6,302 nt of DNA from Caryophanales bacterium UBA6768 (GTDB lineage Bacteria > Bacillota > Bacilli > Bacillales_D > Amphibacillaceae): contig DKGO01000167.1 in the NCBI GenBank assembly GCA_002453315.1, positions 1 through 6,302 on the forward strand. Direction: 5' to 3'. Position numbers and translations under genes: made by a program. Positions 1-5,570 of the stretch are shown here, one piece after another. The notes beneath the pieces were generated by a model that was not told where the DNA came from, did no database searches, and was given only the letters and a program-made list of their open reading frames with translations. Positions within the stretch are counted from its first letter, which is position 1. Every line of letters begins with the position of its first letter.

Positions 1-115
1 TGTATGATAAATAAATTATAGGTATAATAAATATCATTTACAAAATAAATATTAAGATGTCAAAAGATTAAATAAAAGTGCATAATGTTGAAAATTATTT
101 AAGTGGGTGTTTAAT

Positions 116-283
116 GTGAATTATATTTTAATGCACAAAAATAAAGCAGTTGTCGAAATTAAACTTGATGATCAAACTTCATCTATATCAAGTATTGGTG
201 AAGTATTTGCCAAAGAGCATGTACCATTAGGAGTACAAGTGATAGAAAATCAAATAGATCGTGGTCATCTTAATGAATGGTGA
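116..283 (+). CDS. N-terminal fragment of a HipA/CtkA-like kinase (split gene)
   Basis: A 55-codon frame opens at GTG 116 behind a weak AGTGGG-type RBS (102-107) and ends at TGA 281-283. The product contains MHKNKAVVEIKLDD, then PLGVQV, and ends HLNEW. This fits the N-terminal subdomain of HipA/CtkA-like kinases of Firmicutes, which as I recall runs on through a '..LNEWW..R.IPASR' junction. Here the frame stops right after LNEW, and the next frame, overlapping by 7 nt, carries on with ARSIPASRQG. Adding a single G in the TGGTGAAAG run would fuse both into one protein of about 336 aa. It is therefore best read as the 5' piece of a frameshifted gene. A natural two-subunit arrangement, comparable to HipS/HipT in which HipS is the detached N-subdomain, is the alternative. 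ATG 131 is an in-frame alternative start but has no RBS. Confidence 0.6.
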   Translation: MNYILMHKNKAVVEIKLDDQTSSISSIGEVFAKEHVPLGVQVIENQIDRGHLNEW

Positions 284-1125
284 AAGCAAGATCTATTCCT
301 GCTAGCAGACAAGGTGTTGAAAATTTACTTGAAACTTTAAATATTAGAACAACTAAAACACTTCTTGATAAATCTTATGGACTTAGTTTATCTGATCAAT
401 ATTGGATTTGTCCTAAAAATTCTAATTTAAAATGGGATGATATTAACTTTTTTCAACATGTTTTTTCAGAAGATGTCGGAAACCTCCTTTTTGATATGGA
501 GTATGATGAAAAGAATGTTAATTTAATATCCCCAGACAATACTTCGGATGGTTGGTTAAGAAAAAAGTGGAAAATCATTGAGGATAAACGTGTCCTAATA
601 AAAAGTGGAAGTGGAGCGACTCAACAAGAACCATATAATGAAGTATTTACAACCGAAATTTGTGAACGATTAAATATACCGCATGTACCCTATTCATTAA
701 TGAATCAAGGGGATTACCCATATAGTGTTTGTGAGGATTTTATTACTCCTGAAACGGAACTAATTAGTGCATGGTATGTAATGCGTACAAGGAAAAAACA
801 AAATCATATATCAATTTATCAACATTATATAGATTGTTGTGATGAATTAGAAATCCCTAATGTTAGGGATTTCCTGGATAAAATGATTGTACTAGATTTT
901 CTCATTGTTAATGAAGATAGACACCAAAACAATTTTGGGGTAATTAGAAACGCTGAAACATTACAATTTATAGGAGCAAGTCCTATTTTTGATAGTGGTA
1001 CTTCATTATGGCATAATAAACCTACTTCTTTAGTTGGTAACAATACAAATATAACGTGTAAACCATTCAAAAATAATCATGTTATAGTGAGCTTAATTAA
1101 TAAAATAGAGGTTTCTCGTTTTTAA
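277..1125 (+). CDS. HipA/CtkA-like Ser/Thr kinase, main fragment, C-terminus probably truncated
   Basis: The 282-aa frame carries the marks of a HipA-type protein kinase. There is a candidate ATP-binding lysine in VLIKSGSG (K109), then a conserved NEVF..EICERLNIP helix (121-135). The catalytic loop is VNEDRHQNNFG with D214, H216 and N219, equivalent to the D-R-H-x-x-N loop of HipA. A metal-binding PIFDSG follows with D239. The family phosphorylates protein targets such as aminoacyl-tRNA synthetases and is often the toxin of HipBA or HipBST modules. The substrate here cannot be told, and no HipB-like helix-turn-helix gene is in the window. ATG 277 has no visible RBS and overlaps the upstream frame by 7 nt, so expression would need translational coupling, or the gene is a frameshifted relic. 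After KPFKNNH (262-268) the expected C-terminal helical part of about 60 aa, judged from memory of the family, is replaced by a short tail VIVSLINKIEVSRF. That suggests a deletion junction near 1080. The kinase family assignment is solid; function is doubtful. Confidence 0.75.
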   Translation: MVKARSIPASRQGVENLLETLNIRTTKTLLDKSYGLSLSDQYWICPKNSNLKWDDINFFQHVFSEDVGNLLFDMEYDEKNVNLISPDNTSDGWLRKKWKIIEDKRVLIKSGSGATQQEPYNEVFTTEICERLNIPHVPYSLMNQGDYPYSVCEDFITPETELISAWYVMRTRKKQNHISIYQHYIDCCDELEIPNVRDFLDKMIVLDFLIVNEDRHQNNFGVIRNAETLQFIGASPIFDSGTSLWHNKPTSLVGNNTNITCKPFKNNHVIVSLINKIEVSRF

Positions 1126-1204
1126 TCGTCAAGAAAATAAACTTTAGGCGTTTTTTTGTGCTTTAAATTGAATATTTAGTCACATTTTATACGAACATAT
1201 GTAC

Positions 1205-1233
1205 TTGACAAATGTGAAGTAATTGCCTATGCT
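1205..1233 (+). promoter_or_regulatory. Sigma-A-like promoter for the 1395-2012 gene
   Basis: TTGACA (1205-1210), a 17-nt spacer and TATGCT (1228-1233) give a perfect -35 and a good -10. Transcription would start near 1240, upstream of both candidate starts of the next gene. An ACATATGT palindrome (1195-1202) sits just upstream of the -35 box. The rest of the gap 1126-1310 holds no gene that I can see. Confidence 0.6.
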
Positions 1234-1394
1234 TTAACTGGTATACAATTTATAGGAAACCATTTGTTTATCATACTTCCTGGAGCTCAGACAAAATAAG
1301 TAGTAACTAATTGGCATTTATCAAAGACCTAGTAAAGATAACAGTGGGAAAATTATTTTATGGTTTATTCGTATTGGATTTTAAAGGACGTGTG

Positions 1395-2012
1395 ATGGGG
1401 TTGGCAAAAAGGTTTTCTATTACATTTTCAGATTTAGAAGTGATGGAGTTTTTCGATATTCTTACACTTGAGGATAAACAAATTAATGAAATACTTGAAA
1501 TAGCATCTCAGAATACTAAGTGGCACTTCCGAAATGAGACAAAAGGAATTGATATCTCATATTTGACGGCTACTCAAAAACAACGAATATTAATTTCTAA
1601 GGACCGAGTTGTATATGGAAGAAGTATTGATGACTTAAGAAGCCAGGGGAAAGTTCTTGTTACCCTTCATTCCCAAAAAAGAATCCTTGAAAGAATAGGT
1701 TCTAATAAAGGTGATATTATAATAGACATAATACAAAGGATTGTTGAAGCAGACAAGGTTTTAAAAGCACAGTTCAAAGGATATAGTTCCTTGGCTTATA
1801 CCTTAACTAAGAGGGGTGACCCAAAATACTATAAACTTCCGATAAGTTTTAAATGGGTTGATGGTAAGCGTAAAATATTATCTGTTACAGTTACGCACAA
1901 GAATGCATCTCCATCAACAATGACTACAAGACTTGATTACGATGATGATTTAGTTAGGCGAATGGAAGAATTCAAAAGAAGATTAGTAGAGAGAAGTAAC
2001 AAGAATAAATAA
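1395..2012 (+). CDS. Hypothetical basic protein, possibly toxin-like
   Basis: I do not recognise this gene. From ATG 1395 it encodes 205 aa. That start has AAAGGA (1383-1388) six bases upstream. The frame is open back to TTG 1311 (233 aa), but that start has no RBS. The N-terminal third is amphipathic and mixed. The second half holds VTLHSQKRILERIG (about residues 89-102 from ATG 1395), then a helix DIIIDIIQRIVEADKVLKAQ and beta-like stretches ending KILSVTVTH. The pattern H-x3-R-x3-R, helix, then strands is loosely that of small RelE/BrnT or DUF4258-type toxin domains. This is inference by shape only. The C-terminus is strongly charged (RRMEEFKRRLVERSNKNK). A small acidic protein follows 88 nt downstream, as in a toxin-antitoxin pair. 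Its own promoter lies at 1205-1233. Confidence 0.6.
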   Translation: MGLAKRFSITFSDLEVMEFFDILTLEDKQINEILEIASQNTKWHFRNETKGIDISYLTATQKQRILISKDRVVYGRSIDDLRSQGKVLVTLHSQKRILERIGSNKGDIIIDIIQRIVEADKVLKAQFKGYSSLAYTLTKRGDPKYYKLPISFKWVDGKRKILSVTVTHKNASPSTMTTRLDYDDDLVRRMEEFKRRLVERSNKNK

Positions 2013-2014
2013 TA

Positions 2015-2064
2015 TAAGTAAAATTTCTTGAATATATACGTAAAAGGGTATAAAATTTTACTTA
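2015..2064. repeat. 12-bp perfect inverted repeat between two hypothetical genes
   Basis: TAAGTAAAATTT (2015-2026) is repeated in inverse as AAATTTTACTTA (2053-2064) with a 26-nt spacer, starting two bases after the stop codon at 2012. It is AT-only apart from one G:C pair per arm and has no T-run behind it. It is therefore more likely an operator or a weak RNA hairpin than a terminator. It could mark a regulatory site for the gene at 2101. Confidence 0.5.
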
Positions 2065-2100
2065 CACGTCTAGAATCAGTTGTAGAAGGGATGAAAACAA

Positions 2101-2361
2101 ATGCCTACCACAAACACGGAGGTTCTAAAATTGAAAAATGAATCACCTGAACCAATATCGTTAAAAAAGGATATTCAATGGAAGATTGAAGATTGTGCAT
2201 ATGTTGTTCGAAATGTCCCCTACATTAGAGCAGATTACGATGGGGAGGAATTGTTGGATTTAGATGTTTCAATAAAGGTGTCTACACTACATGATCTGAT
2301 GGTTAAGAATGCAATCCCACAAGATGTAAATTACGATGATTATGCAGATATTAAATATTAA
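2101..2361 (+). CDS. Hypothetical 86-aa acidic protein, faintly YgiT-antitoxin-like
   Basis: ATG 2101 is preceded by AGAAGGG (2084-2090), a fair RBS at long spacing. The product is acidic, and its last 50 residues are rich in D and E (ELLDLDVS, QDVNYDDYADIKY). No family can be named with certainty. The stretch VVRNVPYIRADYDGEELLDL (34-53) lines up by eye with the second half of YgiT/MqsA-type zinc-finger antitoxins, which run roughly 'VP...CxxCGE...D..V'. Where CxxC would be expected it has A-D-Y-D, and the N-terminal CPxC is absent, so any zinc site is lost. The preceding gene ends 88 nt upstream, with an inverted repeat between them. A strong terminator 54 nt downstream ends the unit. The coding call is good; the family link is speculative. 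Confidence 0.65.
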   Translation: MPTTNTEVLKLKNESPEPISLKKDIQWKIEDCAYVVRNVPYIRADYDGEELLDLDVSIKVSTLHDLMVKNAIPQDVNYDDYADIKY

Positions 2362-2414
2362 CTTCTTATAAAATAATATTAATAGTTTTCGACGAAAAAG
2401 TGTACGTTGAAATC

Positions 2415-2451
2415 AAGTCCATTATCTTAACTGATGATGGGCTTATTTTTT
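2415..2451 (+). terminator. Intrinsic terminator after the 86-aa gene
   Basis: AAGTCCATTATC (2415-2426) pairs with GATGATGGGCTT (2433-2444). The 12-bp stem has two G:U pairs and a TTAACT loop, and ATTTTTTC follows. It separates the left accessory block from the ABC-F leader region. Confidence 0.85.
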
Positions 2452-2539
2452 CACCATAATAAATTTCGCACGACAATTTGGCATTACTTCTTATAAATAT
2501 CGTTTCCAACACACACTAATATGGTATCACAGGAAGTGT

Positions 2540-2554
2540 TGGGGTCAGACCCCA
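2540..2554. repeat. TGGGGTCAGACCCCA palindrome
   Basis: Two 7-bp arms flank a central A. The left edge overlaps a second inverted repeat, CCAACAC (2506-2512) with GTGTTGG (2536-2542). GGGGTCAGACCCC palindromes of this kind recur in Bacillus genomes, in my recollection often near IS200-like or REP-associated transposase elements. No transposase is in the window. A shorter relative, AGGTCAGACCT, lies at 5551-5561, and both lie next to the 9-mer CATTAGTAC (2553-2561 and 5538-5546). Confidence 0.6.
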
Positions 2555-2602
2555 TTAGTACGTCTACTGCGTATCATTAATTTCGGGAAAAATATATACA
2601 TT

Positions 2603-2631
2603 TTGACTTTTTAAAAACGACATACTACAAT
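2603..2631 (+). promoter_or_regulatory. Strong sigma-A promoter of the leader/ABC-F transcript
   Basis: TTGACT (2603-2608), a 17-nt spacer and TACAAT (2626-2631) nearly match the vegetative consensus. Transcription should start around 2638, giving a leader of about 355 nt before the ABC-F start at 2993. Such a strong constitutive promoter in front of a long structured leader fits control by attenuation rather than by a repressor. Confidence 0.8.
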
Positions 2632-2656
2632 AATAATGTAGTTTAAATTATTAAGG

Positions 2657-2784
2657 AGGATTATTAAAAAATGACACATGCGATGAGACTTCGATTCCTA
2701 TCTTTGAACAAGTAATTGAATACGTTCAAAGACTCTGTTTGTGTACGGGGTAATGGGATAAGTCTGTCCTTTTTTAATAATCTT
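2657..2784 (+). promoter_or_regulatory. Attenuator region: competing stem-loops around the leader ORF
   Basis: Three pairings are visible. First, TCTTTGAAC (2701-2709), inside the leader ORF, pairs perfectly with GTTCAAAGA (2724-2732). Second, AGACT (2730-2734) can instead pair with AGTCT (2761-2765) just ahead of a T6 run (2770-2775), and AGACTT (2686-2691) competes for the same AAGTCT (2760-2765). Third, a long-range helix joins AGGATTATTAAAAAA (2657-2671, the leader RBS edge and start) to TTTTTTAATAATCTT (2770-2784), perfect over 13 bases. A ribosome stalled at MRLR would block the first pairing. Which fold is terminating and which is permissive was not computed. Confidence 0.6.
2671..2715 (+). 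CDS. ErmD/ErmK-like macrolide-sensing leader peptide, MTHAMRLRFLSLNK
   Basis: A 14-codon ORF, ATG 2671 to TAA 2713-2715, has a strong AAGGAGGA RBS (2653-2660). Its sequence, MTHAMRLRFLSLNK, differs at only four positions from the Bacillus ErmD/ErmK leader peptide as I recall it (MTHSMRLRFPTLNQ). It keeps the M-R-L-R motif at residues 5-8, the +X+ type macrolide-arrest motif. In ErmDL, erythromycin or a ketolide in the exit tunnel stops the ribosome once MTHSMRL has been made. Here that would place a stalled ribosome over about 2680-2705, covering the left arm of the next stem-loop. It lies in the leader of an ABC-F gene instead of a methyltransferase gene. The coding call rests on RBS, promoter and motif; the drug response is inferred from the family. 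Confidence 0.85.
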   Translation: MTHAMRLRFLSLNK

Positions 2785-2802
2785 AAATTATGTAACATGG
2801 GG

Positions 2803-2829
2803 AAGGCGGATGATTCTGCCTTTTTTTGT
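2803..2829 (+). terminator. Intrinsic terminator within the ABC-F leader
   Basis: AAGGCGGA (2803-2810) and TCTGCCTT (2815-2822) form an 8-bp stem with one G:U pair and a TGAT tetraloop, and the T-run continues to about 2827. It lies between the leader ORF and the ABC-F start, so unregulated transcripts should mostly end here. The 3' arm TCTGCCT (2815-2821) is also complementary to AGGCAGA (2961-2967) in the loop of the downstream RBS hairpin. Confidence 0.8.
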
Positions 2830-2865
2830 TTTTAAAATAAAACCTTTTAGATTTATAGGTAAAAT

Positions 2866-2913
2866 ATGCACCAAAAGGTGGCTAGGTTCCTTTTTAGGAA
2901 GAAACGTTTTTAG
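2866..2913 (+). CDS. Possible second basic leader mini-ORF
   Basis: ATG 2866 to TAG 2911-2913 could encode MHQKVARFLFRKKRF, 15 aa with seven positively charged residues counting the histidine, including an RKKR cluster. It lies between the terminator and the RBS-masking hairpin. The upstream ATAGGT is a poor RBS, so translation is uncertain. The ORF contains a small hairpin, TTCCT-TTTT-AGGAA (2887-2900). A second stalling or coupling peptide is conceivable, but chance is a fair explanation. Confidence 0.25.
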   Translation: MHQKVARFLFRKKRF

Positions 2914-2937
2914 CGTGCTAACATTGAAGAGGATAGA

Positions 2938-2991
2938 TTGTTCCCTTTACTCTAAATTTCAGGCAGATTGTCTATTAGATGGAGGGAATAA
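2938..2991 (+). promoter_or_regulatory. Hairpin sequestering the ABC-F Shine-Dalgarno sequence
   Basis: Bases 2938-2949 pair with 2980-2991 (12 bp, three G:U). After a bulged C2950, TCTAA (2951-2955) pairs with TTAGA (2975-2979). The 3' strand contains the GGAGGG RBS (2981-2986) of the ABC-F gene, which starts at 2993, so this fold would mask it. That adds a translational layer to the transcriptional terminator at 2803. Confidence 0.65.
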
Positions 2992-2992
2992 A

Positions 2993-4447
2993 ATGGAACA
3001 AATTTGTTTTGAATTAGTTGATGTAGAAGTAACTTTTTTAGATAAAGAACTATTAAACATTGATCGTTTAGCCGTTCATCAATTTGATCGAATTGGCATC
3101 GTGGGGAAAAACGGTGCCGGGAAAAGTACGTTATTAAAGTTACTTGCTGGTATGATTCAACCAACAAAAGGAAAGGTCAATGCACATGTAGAATGTGGCT
3201 ATTTTGCGCAAGTAGAAGCCCCACAAGAAACTGAAGCAGATCCGGCATTACTTGGAAAATTGCATGTTCCAGTTGATGATGAGCAATTAAGTGGTGGGGA
3301 GCAAACAAGAAAGAAGCTCGCACAATTATTTACACATTATTACGAGGCTTTACTCATTGATGAACCGACAACACATTTGGATCAAGAGGCTATTGCTTTT
3401 TTACTTGATGAATTACGTTATTATTATGGTGCACTTATCATCATTAGTCATGATCGTACAGTTCTGAATGAACTCGTCACTACAATTTGGGAAATAGAAG
3501 ATGGCGAGGTACAAGTTTATTCGGGAAATTACGATGAATACGTGAAACAAAAACAATTAGAACGGGAACAACAAAGTCAAGCCTATGAACTGTTTTTACA
3601 GGAAAAGGGTAGACTTGAAAAAGCTGCTGAAGAAAAAATGCAGAAGGCGAAAAAAATTGCCCAGGCTGGCAGTATGTCAAAAAGAGATTCACGGGCAAAA
3701 GCAAATCGAATGTTTGAAACAAAATCAAAAGAAACAAGTCAAAAAGCTGTACAACGTGCTGCCAAAGCAATAGAGCAGCGAATGGAAAGACTTGAAGAAA
3801 TTGACCCTGTAAAAGAAGAGAGTCCGTTCGTTTTCCCCCAGTCAAAGGCATTAGCATTGCATAATAAATTTCCAATCGTGGCTGATCAATTGACTCTTCA
3901 TATAGGGGACAAAATATTGTTGGATAAGGCGAGTTTTCAGTTGCCACTTGGTAAAAAAATTGCCATCACAGGAAGCAACGGTAGTGGAAAAAGTACGTTG
4001 CTCCATCACATTGTGAATAAAGCGCCGGGGCTAATCATTTCACCTAAAGCTAAATTTGGTTATTTTAAACAAATGAGTTATCAATTTACGGGGGATGAAA
4101 CAGTGTTACAATTCATAAAAAGTTCCTCTGATTACAATGAGGGTTTTATACGAAGTGTATTACATTCCATGCGGTTTGTCGGTACAGATATACGAAAAAA
4201 AATAAACTCATTAAGTGGTGGTGAAGCCGTTCGCTTACAACTATGTCGACTTTTTTTAGGGAGGTACAACATTTTATTGTTGGACGAACCGACTAATTTC
4301 TTGGACCTCCATGCTATCGAAGCATTGGAACGGTTCATACAGGTTTACGAAGGTACGATTCTTTTTGTAACACACGATCAAACGTTTATGAATCATGTTG
4401 CTGATGTCACCTATCAAATGGTTGACAAAAAACTTATCCGAAAGTAA
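2993..4447 (+). CDS. ABC-F ribosomal protection protein, Msr-like (probable macrolide resistance)
   Basis: This is a 484-aa soluble protein with two ABC ATPase domains and no membrane segments. Domain 1 has Walker A GKNGAGKST (38-46), signature LSGGEQ (99-104), Walker B LLIDEPTTHLD (120-130) and SHDR (152-155). A charged helical linker (about 185-280) is the arm that ABC-F proteins insert into the ribosomal E site toward the drug site. Domain 2 has GSNGSGKST (327-335), LSGGE (407-411), LLLDEPTNFLD (428-438) and THDQ (460-463). Length, the MEQ start and the overall layout resemble staphylococcal Msr(A) (488 aa) more than Vga or VmlR, which are longer. The role is to displace macrolides (perhaps streptogramin B) from the ribosome using ATP. 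ATG 2993 is chosen for its GGAGGG RBS. The in-frame ATG at 2810 lies inside the terminator and is spurious. The ErmD-like leader upstream supports macrolide specificity. All catalytic motifs are intact. Confidence 0.9.
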   Translation: MEQICFELVDVEVTFLDKELLNIDRLAVHQFDRIGIVGKNGAGKSTLLKLLAGMIQPTKGKVNAHVECGYFAQVEAPQETEADPALLGKLHVPVDDEQLSGGEQTRKKLAQLFTHYYEALLIDEPTTHLDQEAIAFLLDELRYYYGALIIISHDRTVLNELVTTIWEIEDGEVQVYSGNYDEYVKQKQLEREQQSQAYELFLQEKGRLEKAAEEKMQKAKKIAQAGSMSKRDSRAKANRMFETKSKETSQKAVQRAAKAIEQRMERLEEIDPVKEESPFVFPQSKALALHNKFPIVADQLTLHIGDKILLDKASFQLPLGKKIAITGSNGSGKSTLLHHIVNKAPGLIISPKAKFGYFKQMSYQFTGDETVLQFIKSSSDYNEGFIRSVLHSMRFVGTDIRKKINSLSGGEAVRLQLCRLFLGRYNILLLDEPTNFLDLHAIEALERFIQVYEGTILFVTHDQTFMNHVADVTYQMVDKKLIRK

Positions 4448-4459
4448 TTTTATAAAATG

Positions 4460-4492
4460 ACCATCCAGAAGAAATGGGTGGTTTATTTTTTT
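4460..4492 (+). terminator. Intrinsic terminator after the ABC-F gene
   Basis: ACCATCC (4460-4466) pairs with GGGTGGT (4476-4482) through a 9-nt loop, with one T:G pair, followed by TTATTTTTTT. It ends the leader/ABC-F transcript 12 nt after the stop codon. Confidence 0.8.
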
Positions 4493-4584
4493 AATTTTAG
4501 GGATTGTGGTTTTATTTTTAGGAAATGCTTGCACGTTTTATTGTGTTATAAAAAAATCATCCATCATTTAAAAGTCGTTATACG

Positions 4585-4598
4585 ATCATTTTAATGAT
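4585..4598. promoter_or_regulatory. Small palindrome upstream of the araC-type gene
   Basis: ATCATT-TT-AATGAT lies about 65 bases before the TTG start in a gap that otherwise shows only AT-rich sequence. It might be an operator, but an AT-rich 6-bp arm may also arise by chance. Confidence 0.25.
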
Positions 4599-4660
4599 GA
4601 AAATGTCGAGTAAGATTAATATTCTTTTGTTAAGATGAATTCATGAGAGGAGGGTGGCTA

Positions 4661-5524
4661 TTGTTAAAAGAATTAAATCAAGTGATTGACTTTATTGAGG
4701 ATCATTTAACGGATGACTTGTCGCTTGGGAGAATTTCCGAATATGCCGGGGTTTCCGACTATCACTTTAGAAAAGTATTTTTTTATCTATCAGGGATGAC
4801 ACTGAATGAGTATGTAAGAAGTAGAAAGTTGTCAGAAGCAAATAAAGATTTGCTAAATGGAGAAAGTGTCACAGACGTTGCTTTTAAATATGGTTATCAA
4901 TCAGTCGATGGTTTTACGAGAGCATTTAAAAAGTGGAGTGGCTTTTTACCTTCCGAGGCAATAAAGAAAGGATTAAGTAAATCATTACCCAAATTATCAT
5001 TTGTTATCACTGTTCAAGGAGGAACTGCTATGGAGTTTAGAATTGAGGAAAAACCAGCTTTTAATTTAGTTGGTGTCAGCAAACGAGTACCAATGCAATT
5101 TGAAGGGGTCAATAACGAGATTGTCAAGCTGGCGGAAAGCATCACAGATGAACAAAAGAACGAAATGCATGCCTTGCAAAACATGGAACCGTATGAAATT
5201 GTTAATGCTTCTTATGAGGCTGATGCTCACTTTTTAAAGGAAGATGGGGATTTAACTCATTTAATTGGTGTATTAACGACTAAAGAGGAGGTAAGTGATT
5301 GCTTGGAAAAAATACGTGTAGCAGCTTGTACTTGGGCAATCTTTCCCAATGAAGGGCCGTTTCCATCAACATTACAGGAGACAATGGCAAAGACCTATGC
5401 GGAATGGCTCCCCTCCTCCGATTATGAAGTTATCAATGCTCCGCATTTTTCTTTTACTAAAATGGATCAGCGTAAAAAGGATTACGCATATAGTGAGGTT
5501 TGGCTGCCTGTGAAGAAAAAGTAA
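4661..5524 (+). CDS. AraC-family regulator with GyrI-like effector-binding domain
   Basis: From TTG 4661 it encodes 287 aa. That start has AGGAGGG (4648-4654) six bases upstream. An in-frame ATG 4643 lies before the RBS and is unlikely. The N-terminus is an AraC/XylS DNA-binding domain with two helix-turn-helices, about 20-41 (LSLGRISEYAGVSDYHFRKVF) and 69-92 (VTDVAFKYGYQSVDGFTRAFKK), ending in the usual G-F-x-P-S. From MEFRIEEKPAFNLVG (124-138) to the end is a GyrI-like/BmrR-type effector-binding domain, used in this family to sense small hydrophobic or cationic molecules. The protein is full length and resembles the YdeE-type AraC regulators of Bacillus. It follows the ABC-F gene in the same direction, but a terminator separates them, so it is probably its own unit. 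Its target is unknown. An ATCATT-TT-AATGAT palindrome (4585-4598) upstream could be an autoregulatory site. I found no convincing promoter or terminator of its own. Confidence 0.88.
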   Translation: MLKELNQVIDFIEDHLTDDLSLGRISEYAGVSDYHFRKVFFYLSGMTLNEYVRSRKLSEANKDLLNGESVTDVAFKYGYQSVDGFTRAFKKWSGFLPSEAIKKGLSKSLPKLSFVITVQGGTAMEFRIEEKPAFNLVGVSKRVPMQFEGVNNEIVKLAESITDEQKNEMHALQNMEPYEIVNASYEADAHFLKEDGDLTHLIGVLTTKEEVSDCLEKIRVAACTWAIFPNEGPFPSTLQETMAKTYAEWLPSSDYEVINAPHFSFTKMDQRKKDYAYSEVWLPVKKK

Positions 5525-5550
5525 AATCCGGATAAGGCATTAGTACATTA

Positions 5551-5561
5551 AGGTCAGACCT
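5551..5561. repeat. AGGTCAGACCT palindrome, relative of the 2540-2554 element
   Basis: Two 5-bp arms flank a central A and share the core GGTCAGACC with the upstream element. It lies 26 nt after the AraC stop codon and 9 nt before the duplicated leader fragment. Confidence 0.5.
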
Positions 5562-5570
5562 CTTTATTCC

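Noticed and set aside
23..28. TATAAT as a -10 box for the HipA-like locus
   Set aside because: The -10 hexamer is perfect, but the -35 region falls at the very edge of the window (bases 1-6, TGTATG) and is poor. In AT-rich DNA the hexamer alone is not enough. No other gene is seen in 1-115.
1126..1165. Terminator after the HipA-like fragment (run of seven Ts near 1150)
   Set aside because: Only a 4-bp AAAC/GTTT stem precedes the T-run, which is too weak to call.
2361..2497. ACTTCTTATAAA direct repeat (2361-2372 and 2486-2497)
   Set aside because: A 12-base AT-rich match within 130 bases may well be chance, and no boundary or structure goes with it.
2810..2992. N-terminal extension of the ABC-F protein from ATG 2810
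   Set aside because: The ATG is in the stem of an intrinsic terminator, has no RBS, and the extra 61 residues do not look like an ABC-F N-terminus. ATG 2993 has a proper RBS and gives the family length.
3480..3947. Minus-strand open frame inside the ABC-F gene
   Set aside because: It is a shadow of the intact ABC-F frame, with leucine/phenylalanine-rich low-complexity content opposite the charged linker. Other minus-strand frames inside the ABC-F gene (2952-3167, 4132-4338) and at 825-1070 were dismissed for the same reason.
4274..4534. Minus-strand open frame over the ABC-F end and terminator
   Set aside because: It covers the ABC-F Walker B region and its terminator in antisense and has no supporting motif.
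4643..4660. ATG 4643 as start of the AraC gene
   Set aside because: It lies upstream of and overlaps the AGGAGGG RBS; TTG 4661 is correctly spaced.
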